A stretch of 15,490 bases of DNA from UBA6136 sp964344495 (GTDB lineage Bacteria > Pseudomonadota > Gammaproteobacteria > Methylococcales > Methylococcaceae), in the NCBI GenBank assembly GCA_964344495.1, contig CAYFNI010000054.1, positions 1-15,490 on the forward strand. Reading direction: 5' to 3'. Positions within the stretch are counted from its first letter, which is position 1. The number at the start of each line of letters is the position of its first letter. Below the pieces are notes generated by a model. It was not told where the DNA came from. It searched no databases and saw only the letters and a program-made list of their open reading frames with translations. The translations under genes and the position numbers were made by a program. Shown one piece after another: positions 8,229 to 14,022 of the stretch.

Positions 8229-8265
8229 AGGGCGTTGCGACGTGATCGCAACGCCCTTTTCTTTT
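8229..8265 (+). terminator. Rho-independent terminator after lpxC
   Basis: A perfect 12-base-pair stem, AGGGCGTTGCGA (8229-8240) with TCGCAACGCCCT (8246-8257), closes a five-base loop and is followed directly by TTTCTTTT (8258-8265). This is a textbook intrinsic terminator for plus-strand transcripts and marks the end of the dcw cluster. On the minus strand there is no U-tract on the far side, so it should not strongly stop dciA transcription. Confidence 0.95.
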
Positions 8266-8298
8266 GGGTGGGCCCGGCCATGGCAGGGAGGCGACGCT

Positions 8299-8745
8299 TT
8301 AACGGCCCTGTTCCAGGGTGCGTGCCAGATTCTCCAGCGCGGTCTGGATCGCCGCATCGCCACAATCACTGGCCTGCTGCCGGAGATGACGGGCCACGGG
8401 GGAATCGGTCGGCACGCTGTTGGGTGGTCTTGAGGTGACGGTGGCAGGGGTATGGGCCGTTAGCGTTCGTATACTCACCTCACGGAAACCCAGTCCGGCC
8501 AGCGGTTGAGCCTCGAGAAGACGGGGCGTCTGGAAGCGGAGCAAGGTTGCCTGGGCCGGATTGTCTACGTACAGAATCAAGCGATTCTGGGCCCTGAGAC
8601 AATGCCGACAGCTGTCCTGCAGCTGCAACGGCAGCGCATCCCGAACCTGTCGGGTCAACGTGGCTTGCTCGGCAGAGCGTTCGATGAGCCCGGACAAAGT
8701 GTCGCCACGTAGAAAACGCTTCAGAGGGTGGGGGTGACTGGCCAT
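8299..8745 (-). CDS. dciA: DciA (DUF721 family), replicative helicase loader
   Basis: DciA-family proteins load the replicative helicase DnaB in bacteria without the phage-derived DnaC/DnaI loaders. From the ATG at 8745 the product is 148 residues, a usual size. The N-terminal two-thirds fits the DUF721 pattern: an LSGLIERSAEQATLTRQVRDALP helix, LQDSCRHCLRAQNRLILYVDNPAQATLLRFQTPRLL, which has the family's hydrophobic-strand and LRF signature, then a variable tail rich in Thr, Ser and Pro with a final helix. The frame stays open 49 codons further upstream, but those residues look unlike the family and overlap the secA promoter region. The Shine-Dalgarno sequence before 8745 is poor. The gene sits alone on the minus strand between lpxC and secA, the place I recall for it in Pseudomonas. 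The family call rests on pattern and position, without a profile search. Confidence 0.83.
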   Translation of the reverse strand: MASHPHPLKRFLRGDTLSGLIERSAEQATLTRQVRDALPLQLQDSCRHCLRAQNRLILYVDNPAQATLLRFQTPRLLEAQPLAGLGFREVSIRTLTAHTPATVTSRPPNSVPTDSPVARHLRQQASDCGDAAIQTALENLARTLEQGR

Positions 8746-8821
8746 GACGGGGCACTGACGATGGGGGAGGCAGAAATGCGCACTCGGGTTGTCTTGAGAT
8801 CGAGGCCAATCCGTAGCCGGC

Positions 8822-8850
8822 TGATCAGCAGGTGTCTTTTGCGGTATCAT
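8822..8850 (+). promoter_or_regulatory. Possible sigma-70 promoter for secA
   Basis: TATCAT (8845-8850) matches five of six -10 bases and lies 17 bases after TGATCA (8822-8827), a weak -35. Transcription would begin near 8857, about 35 bases before the secA ATG. The lpxC terminator upstream makes a separate secA promoter necessary, which supports a promoter somewhere here. Confidence 0.4.
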
Positions 8851-8856
8851 CCGCGG

Positions 8857-8887
8857 ATTAAATTCCCCTTCGATACTGGAATCCAAT
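8857..8887 (-). promoter_or_regulatory. Possible divergent promoter for dciA
   Basis: Read on the minus strand, TTGGAT (plus 8882-8887) is followed after 18 bases by TTTAAT (plus 8857-8862), which matches five of six -10 bases. If real, it overlaps the secA leader and would give a dciA leader of about 105 bases. The support is weak. Confidence 0.28.
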
Positions 8888-8891
8888 CCCA

Positions 8892-11627
8892 ATGCTAGGC
8901 AAGCTGGTCAAGATGCTCGTTGGTAGCCGCAACGATCGCATCGTCAATAAAAAACGCAGAATCGTCAAGCGCATCAACGCGCTGGAACCCCAATTTCAGG
9001 CATTGAGCGATGCGGAGCTCAGCCACAAGACCAGCGAATTCCGGGAACGTCTGGCGCAGGGTGAAACGCTGGAGAGCCTGTTGCCGGAAGCCTTCGCTAC
9101 CGTGCGTGAAGCATCGCGCCGGGTGCTCGGCATGCGCCATTTCGATGTGCAGTTGATCGNNNNNNNNNNAATTGGTGGCATGGTGCTTCATGACGGCAAG
9201 ATTGCCGAAATGAAGACCGGTGAAGGCAAGACCCTGGTTGCCACCCTGGCAGCCTACCTCAACGCGCTGCCCGGCAAAGGGGTGCATGTCGTCACCGTCA
9301 ATGATTATCTGGCGCGCCGCGACTCCGAGTGGATGGGCCGCATCTACACCTTCCTGGGGCTGACCGTTGGCTGCATTGTCAGCAGTCTGGAGACCGACCA
9401 GCGGCGGGAGGCCTATGCCGCCGATATCACCTACGGCACCAACAACGAATTTGGCTTCGACTACCTGCGCGACAACATGGCTTTCAGCCTTGATCAGCGG
9501 GTGCAGCGCGACAAGTTTTTCGCCATCGTCGACGAAGTGGACTCGATCCTCATTGATGAGGCGCGGACACCGCTGATCATCTCAGGTCCCACCGAAGATC
9601 GCAGCGACCTCTATCAGAAGATCCAGGTGCTCATGCCCCGGCTGATCAAGCAGGAAGTGGAGCACGGGCCGGGCGATTACTCGGTGGATGAGAAAACCCG
9701 TCAGGCCTATCTGACCGAGGCCGGACACGAGCACATCGAAAAGCTGCTGGTGGACAACGGACTCATTCAGGCGCACGAAAGCCTCTATGATGCTGTCAAC
9801 ATTCGCCTCATGCATTACATCAATGCATCGCTGCGCGCCCATGCGCTGTTTCAGCGCGATGTCGATTACATCGTGCGTGACGGACAGATCATCATCGTGG
9901 ACGAATTTACCGGCCGCGCGATGACCGGTCGACGCTGGTCCGAAGGGCTGCATCAGGCCGTGGAAGCCAAGGAGCATGTGACGGTCCAGAACGAAAACCA
10001 GACGCTGGCCTCCATCACCTTCCAGAATTATTTCCGCCTGTACGCCAAGCTGTCCGGCATGACCGGTACGGCCGATACCGAGGCGCCCGAGTTTCACCAG
10101 ATCTACAACCTCGAAGTTGTCTGCATCCCGCCGAACAGGGCGATGGCCCGCATCGACATGGGGGATCTGGTGTACCTGACCGTGCGCGAAAAACACCATG
10201 CCATCGTCGATGACGTGCGTGGCTGCGTCGAGCGCGGCCAGCCCGTTCTGGTCGGAACCACCTCGATTGAAAACTCCGAAGTCATCTCCGCCCTGCTGCG
10301 TCGCGAAAACATTCCGCACAAAGTGCTCAATGCCAAGCACCACGAACAGGAAGCCCACATCGTGGCGCAAGCCGGCATCCCCGGTGCAGTGACGATCGCG
10401 ACCAACATGGCCGGCCGCGGTACCGACATCGTGCTGGGCGGCAGCCTCGAAGAGGATACAGCCGGCCTCGATCCGGATGACCAGGCCGCGCATGCACAGG
10501 CCAAGGCTGCCTGGGAAGCACGCCATCGGCAAGTTGTCGAGTCTGGCGGTCTGCACGTGATCGGGTCCGAGCGCCACGAATCACGCCGCGTCGACAACCA
10601 GTTGCGCGGCCGGTCCGGGCGTCAGGGTGACCCCGGCTCGTCCCGGTTCTACCTGTCGCTGGAAGACCCGCTGATGCGCATCTTCGCATCTGATCGCGTG
10701 GCTTCGCTGATGCAACGGCTCGGCATGAAGGAAGGCGAATCCATCGAGCACCCTTGGGTGACGCGGGCCATCGAAAACGCTCAACGCAAGGTTGAGGCGC
10801 GCAACTTCGACATCCGCAAGCAGCTGCTCGAGTATGACAACGTCGCCAATGATCAGCGCCGTGTCATCTATCACATGCGCGATCAGCTCATGCGCAGCGA
10901 AGACATTTCCGAGAGCATCGAAGCCGCGCGCATCGACACCATCGCGCAGATGTTCACCCAGTTCATCCCGCCTCAGACGTTGGAGGAACAGTGGGACGTC
11001 AAGGGGCTCGAGGAATCGCTTGAACATGACATCGGCGTCAGTCTGCCGATCCAGCAGTGGCTGGACGAAGATGCCCGGCTTGAAGACGAAGACCTGAAGC
11101 GGCGCATCATCGACCATCTGGCCACGCTCTACCGGACCAAGGCCGAGGCCATCGGCGGTCAGGTGATGCGGCATTTCGAAAAGAGCGTCATGTTGCAAGT
11201 GCTCGACGACTCCTGGAAAGAGCACCTCGCCGCCATGGATCATCTGCGACAGGGTATCCACCTGCGCGGCTATGCCCAGAAAGATCCGAAGCAGGAATAC
11301 AAGAAGGAAGCCTTCGAAATGTTCACCTCCATGCTGGATGGGATCAAGCATGAAGTGATCGGCATTGTTTCCAAGGTTCAGGTTCGTTCGGACGAAGAAG
11401 TCGTGCAGATGGAAGAGCACAATCGCACCCCGCAGCCGCTCGAATACCAGCACGCCGAGGTTTCGGCACTGGATTCGGTCAGCGAGGAGGAACCGGTTGA
11501 AGCGGTCGAGTCCCCGGGTGCAGCGTCTCAGCCCTTCATTCGCGAAGCCGCCAAGGTCGGGCGCAACGATCCCTGCCCCTGTGGTTCGGGCAAAAAATTC
11601 AAGCAGTGCCACGGCAAACTGGATTGA
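8892..11627 (+). CDS. secA: SecA, preprotein translocase ATPase
   Basis: SecA is the ATPase motor that pushes unfolded preproteins through SecYEG. It is 911 residues as printed, but ten N (9160-9169) introduce four unknown residues plus a duplicated Ile; the real protein is probably 906. Motifs in order are Walker A TGEGKT (Lys113 as printed, 108 after removing the five extra codons, equal to E. coli Lys108), the DEVD box in VDEVDSILIDEARTPLIISGP, the preprotein-binding region, the second nucleotide domain with NMAGRGTDIVLGG and QLRGRSGRQGD, the helical scaffold (QLLEYDNVANDQRR), and the C-terminal zinc motif CPCGSGKKFKQCH, which binds SecB and phospholipid. A weak GGAA (8878-8881) precedes the ATG. 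argJ begins two bases after the stop. No secM-like leader is present. Confidence 0.98.
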   Translation: MLGKLVKMLVGSRNDRIVNKKRRIVKRINALEPQFQALSDAELSHKTSEFRERLAQGETLESLLPEAFATVREASRRVLGMRHFDVQLIXXXXIGGMVLHDGKIAEMKTGEGKTLVATLAAYLNALPGKGVHVVTVNDYLARRDSEWMGRIYTFLGLTVGCIVSSLETDQRREAYAADITYGTNNEFGFDYLRDNMAFSLDQRVQRDKFFAIVDEVDSILIDEARTPLIISGPTEDRSDLYQKIQVLMPRLIKQEVEHGPGDYSVDEKTRQAYLTEAGHEHIEKLLVDNGLIQAHESLYDAVNIRLMHYINASLRAHALFQRDVDYIVRDGQIIIVDEFTGRAMTGRRWSEGLHQAVEAKEHVTVQNENQTLASITFQNYFRLYAKLSGMTGTADTEAPEFHQIYNLEVVCIPPNRAMARIDMGDLVYLTVREKHHAIVDDVRGCVERGQPVLVGTTSIENSEVISALLRRENIPHKVLNAKHHEQEAHIVAQAGIPGAVTIATNMAGRGTDIVLGGSLEEDTAGLDPDDQAAHAQAKAAWEARHRQVVESGGLHVIGSERHESRRVDNQLRGRSGRQGDPGSSRFYLSLEDPLMRIFASDRVASLMQRLGMKEGESIEHPWVTRAIENAQRKVEARNFDIRKQLLEYDNVANDQRRVIYHMRDQLMRSEDISESIEAARIDTIAQMFTQFIPPQTLEEQWDVKGLEESLEHDIGVSLPIQQWLDEDARLEDEDLKRRIIDHLATLYRTKAEAIGGQVMRHFEKSVMLQVLDDSWKEHLAAMDHLRQGIHLRGYAQKDPKQEYKKEAFEMFTSMLDGIKHEVIGIVSKVQVRSDEEVVQMEEHNRTPQPLEYQHAEVSALDSVSEEEPVEAVESPGAASQPFIREAAKVGRNDPCPCGSGKKFKQCHGKLD
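9160..9169. other. Assembly gap (10 N) inside secA
   Basis: A run of exactly ten N interrupts codons 90-93 of secA. The flanks read MRHFDVQLI before and IGGMVL after, whereas the family reads MRHFDVQL-[LI]-GGMVL with nothing between. The N run is therefore a placeholder of arbitrary length, not missing sequence. Confidence 0.97.
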
Positions 11628-11629
11628 CC

Positions 11630-12841
11630 ATGAAGACACTGCCTGGTCTGGGCGCTCCGCACGCGGTGCGCGGGATTCGTCTGGGGACGGCGCCGGCCGG
11701 CATCAAGCGCAAGGAGCGCGATGATCTGCTGGTGATCGAGGCCGGTCCTGCCGCCACCTGCGCCGCGGTGTTTACCCAGAATGCCTTCTGCGCCGCGCCA
11801 GTCATTGTCGCCCGCGAGCATCTGGCAGCTGCTCCCCGCTGGCTGTTGATCAACTCCGGCAATGCCAATGCCGGGACTGGACCGCAGGGTCTGGCTGATG
11901 CCCGGATGACCTGCCAACTGCTGGCCGAGCAAGTGTCGGCGACTGCGGCGCAGGTTTTGCCCTTCTCAACTGGTGTGATCGGGGAGTTTCTGCCGGTCGA
12001 CAAAATTGAGGCTGCCCTGCCGACGGCCGTGGCAGCACTGGACGAGGCCGGCTGGGAGGCCGCCGCCCGCGCCATCATGACCACAGATACCCGTCCCAAG
12101 ACGGCCAGCCGCGGCTGCACGATCGGGGCCGAGACACTGACCGTGACCGGCATTGCCAAGGGTGCCGGCATGATCCACCCCAACATGGCCACGATGCTGG
12201 CGTTTCTGGCCACCGATGCCCGGGTGACTCAGGCCGACCTGCAAGCGGTTCTGGCGCGCTGCGCCGACCAGACCTTCAACTGCATTACGGTCGATGGCGA
12301 TACCTCCACCAACGATGCCTGCGTCTTGCTCGCCTCGGGGGCCAGCGAGGTGCCTGAACTCGTATCGGGTACGCCAGAATTTCAGGCTTTCGAACAGGCC
12401 GTTCACGCCGTTTGCGCGGAATTGGCCGAGGCCATCGTCCGGGATGGGGAAGGTGCCACCAAGCTCATGCGCATTCAGGTTCAGGAAGCCTTGACGGTGG
12501 ACGAAGCCCGCGCCGTGGCCAAAACCGTTGCGCATTCGCCGCTGGTCAAGACCGCCTTTTTTGCCAGTGACCCCAACTGGGGTCGAATCCTTGCGGCCGT
12601 GGGCCGGGCCGGCTGTGACGCGCTCGATATCGAACGCGTGTCCATCTGGCTGGGTGATGTGCCGATCGTCGAGCATGGCGGCCGGGCGGCGAGCTACACC
12701 GAGGCCGCCGGAGCGGCCGTGATGGCGCAGGACGAGATACTGGTGCGCGTCGCACTGGGGCGCGGTCAGGCTGAAGCCACCGTGCTGACCTGTGACTTCT
12801 CCTATGACTACGTGCGCATCAACGCGGAATACCGCACCTGA
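11630..12841 (+). CDS. argJ: ArgJ, glutamate N-acetyltransferase / amino-acid N-acetyltransferase
   Basis: ArgJ moves the acetyl group from N-acetylornithine to glutamate, closing the acetyl cycle of arginine synthesis; many members also use acetyl-CoA and so replace ArgA. The 403-residue precursor has the self-cleavage site in KGAGMIHPNMATML: cleavage before Thr188 would give an alpha chain of 187 residues and a beta chain with catalytic N-terminal Thr. Other family signatures are GCTIGAETLTVTGIAKGAG, TVDGDTSTNDACVLLASG, SDPNWGRILAAVGRAG and the C-terminal CDFSYDYVRINAEYRT. I chose ATG 11630, two bases after the secA stop, since it yields the family N-terminus; the open frame extends eight codons upstream into secA. 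There is no strong Shine-Dalgarno sequence, so coupling to secA translation is likely. Whether it is mono- or bifunctional cannot be read from the sequence. Confidence 0.96.
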   Translation: MKTLPGLGAPHAVRGIRLGTAPAGIKRKERDDLLVIEAGPAATCAAVFTQNAFCAAPVIVAREHLAAAPRWLLINSGNANAGTGPQGLADARMTCQLLAEQVSATAAQVLPFSTGVIGEFLPVDKIEAALPTAVAALDEAGWEAAARAIMTTDTRPKTASRGCTIGAETLTVTGIAKGAGMIHPNMATMLAFLATDARVTQADLQAVLARCADQTFNCITVDGDTSTNDACVLLASGASEVPELVSGTPEFQAFEQAVHAVCAELAEAIVRDGEGATKLMRIQVQEALTVDEARAVAKTVAHSPLVKTAFFASDPNWGRILAAVGRAGCDALDIERVSIWLGDVPIVEHGGRAASYTEAAGAAVMAQDEILVRVALGRGQAEATVLTCDFSYDYVRINAEYRT

Positions 12842-12856
12842 CGGGCCTTTCGCCGC

Positions 12857-12921
12857 AGTGCGATCCGACGCGGGGTCCGCAGCGCACGGCCAGCGTCACG
12901 TCCGGAGTGCGTTGATCCGAC
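12857..12921 (+). repeat. Imperfect direct repeat and nested hairpin in the argJ-mutT gap
   Basis: AGTGCGATCCGAC (12857-12869) recurs as AGTGCG-TTG-ATCCGAC (12906-12921), identical apart from a three-base insertion. The first copy also begins a nested hairpin: GTGCG (12858-12862) pairs with CGCAC (12883-12887), around GCGG/CCGC (12870-12880). No U-tract follows. No function is known to me; the repeat could be a chance or relic duplication. Confidence 0.5.
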
Positions 12922-12933
12922 TCCCATCCCTTC

Positions 12934-13887
12934 ATGTCTGACCCGCTGGACGTCGCGGCCGGCGTCATCGTCGATGCGGCCGGACGCTACCTCATCGCGC
13001 AACGTCCCAGCCATCTGCATCAGGGCGGTTATTGGGAATTCCCCGGCGGCAAGCTGGAGCCTGGCGAAACGTCCTATCAGGCCCTCGTGCGGGAATTGCA
13101 GGAGGAGCTCGACATCCGCGTCGAGCACGCCGAGCCGCTCATTGCCGTGACCCATGATTACCCCGATCGCCGGGTGCGTCTGGATGTCTGGCGGGTCGAT
13201 GCGTTTTCCGGTGAGCCCCGCGGGCTTTTGGGGCAGCCGATCCGCTGGGTGACACGCGAGGCGCTCACCGACTACCCGTTTCCCGCCGCCAATCAACCCA
13301 TCGTCGCCGCTGCGCGTCTGCCGGACCGTTACGCCATCCTCAATCTGGTCGCACCGGATCCGGCCCTGCTGCTGGCGCAGCTGGAGGATTATCATCAGGC
13401 CGGCATCAGACTGGTCCGTCTGCGCGCGCCGGGGCTGGATCCGGCAGCGTATCGCGCGTTGGCGGCACGGGCGGCCGACGCCTGTCGGGATCGCGGCATG
13501 GACTTGATGCTCAGTGGTGTGGCCGAGACCGTCACGGCCGTCGGGGCGGCGGGCCTGCATCTGCGCTCCGATCAGCTCATGTGCCTGACGGCCCGCCCTC
13601 TGGACGGGAGCCACTGGGTAGCCGCCTCCTGCCACGATCCCGAGCAATTGGTCCGGGCCGCCGCCATGGGGGTGGATTTTGTCGTCCTGGGGCCAGTGGC
13701 CCCGACCGCAACGCACCCGGGCATGTCGCCGTTGGGCTGGGCGCGGTTTGGCGCCTGGGTCGCTGATGCGCGACTACCCGTGTTTGCGCTGGGCGGGCTG
13801 GGTCCCGAGCAACTGCCGCTGGCCCGGCAGCATGGCGCTCAGGGGATCGCCGCCATCCGCGGATTCGCGCACCCGAAGGGTGCGTAA
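12934..13887 (+). CDS. MutT-type Nudix hydrolase fused to a ThiE-like (TMP-TENI) domain
   Basis: This is a two-domain, 317-residue protein. Residues 1 to about 128 are a MutT-like Nudix hydrolase, expected to remove 8-oxo-dGTP from the nucleotide pool. The Nudix box runs from Gly39 to Ile61 and fits G-x5-E-x7-RE-L-x-EE-x-G-U, except that Asp60 replaces the final Gly. Residues from about 133 form a TIM-barrel domain related to thiamine-phosphate synthase, recognisable by LVRLRAPGLD, AVGAAGLHLRSDQL, VLGPVAPTATHPG and FALGGLGPEQL. The usual ThiE catalytic residues are replaced, so thiamine synthesis by this domain is doubtful. The fusion is, as I recall, common in gammaproteobacteria (Pseudomonas has one near secA and argJ). 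The ATG has no Shine-Dalgarno sequence. The last codons overlap a probable NtrC site for glnA. Confidence 0.92.
   Translation: MSDPLDVAAGVIVDAAGRYLIAQRPSHLHQGGYWEFPGGKLEPGETSYQALVRELQEELDIRVEHAEPLIAVTHDYPDRRVRLDVWRVDAFSGEPRGLLGQPIRWVTREALTDYPFPAANQPIVAAARLPDRYAILNLVAPDPALLLAQLEDYHQAGIRLVRLRAPGLDPAAYRALAARAADACRDRGMDLMLSGVAETVTAVGAAGLHLRSDQLMCLTARPLDGSHWVAASCHDPEQLVRAAAMGVDFVVLGPVAPTATHPGMSPLGWARFGAWVADARLPVFALGGLGPEQLPLARQHGAQGIAAIRGFAHPKGA
13868..13884 (+). promoter_or_regulatory. Probable NtrC (GlnG) enhancer site upstream of glnA
   Basis: CGCACCCGAAGGGTGCG is a perfect palindrome with a three-base centre and fits the NtrC pattern GCACC-N5-GGTGC exactly. Its centre (13876) is about 107 bases before the predicted glnA start site, close to a position used by NtrC at E. 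coli glnAp2. It lies in the last codons of mutT-thiE and ends one base before the stop. It could also act as an RNA hairpin, but no U-tract follows. Confidence 0.62.
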
Positions 13888-13904
13888 TGGCCCGTTATGG
13901 TGTA
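13888..13904 (+). promoter_or_regulatory. Possible second, weaker NtrC site
   Basis: TGGCCCGTTATGGTGTA keeps the right half-site ATGGTG and part of the left half of the enteric NtrC pattern, with three mismatches in the conserved arms. Its centre is 20 bases from the perfect site, about two helical turns, so two dimers could sit on the same face. The evidence is weak alone. Confidence 0.3.
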
Positions 13905-13954
13905 CTGTTGGCCGCCGTATCAAAGGGGACGCCCGTTTTGGCGGACTGTTCCGA

Positions 13955-13972
13955 TTGGTATCGTACTTGCTT
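13955..13972 (+). promoter_or_regulatory. Sigma-54 (RpoN) promoter of glnA
   Basis: TTGGTATCGTACTTGCTT matches the sigma-54 pattern YTGGCAC-N5-TTGCW: GG at 13957-13958 and GC at 13969-13970 are exactly ten bases apart, with TTGCTT followed by A-rich DNA. Transcription should start near 13982, leaving a leader of about 41 bases with the strong Shine-Dalgarno sequence TGAGGAG (14007-14013), nine bases before the ATG. Deviations are T and T in place of two C in the -24 element. Confidence 0.78.
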
Positions 13973-14022
13973 AAAAATGGAACGCTAACCGATTCCCGTA
14001 AACCCGTGAGGAGTAACTAAGA

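Noticed and set aside
8172..8712. Small plus-strand frames (8172-8438, 8242-8433, 8506-8712) as a possible SecM
   Set aside because: None has a signal peptide or an arrest motif. The first two cross the lpxC terminator, and all three overlap dciA on the opposite strand.
8746..8892. A 49-codon N-terminal extension of dciA starting at 8892
   Set aside because: The added residues have no family resemblance, and the start would overlap the secA start codon and the probable promoters. The frame is likely open by chance.
10581..11639. A 352-codon minus-strand frame across the 3' part of secA (with another at 9582-10577)
   Set aside because: It lies fully inside secA, whose motifs are intact in the plus frame, and the translation shows no family signature.
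12808..13716. A 302-codon minus-strand frame across mutT-thiE
   Set aside because: It is the shadow of a gene with clear Nudix and ThiE-like motifs, and it has no signature of its own.
13938..13964. TTGGCG followed by TATCGT as a sigma-70 promoter for glnA
   Set aside because: The spacer is only 15 bases and the -10 is poor; the same DNA fits the sigma-54 pattern much better.
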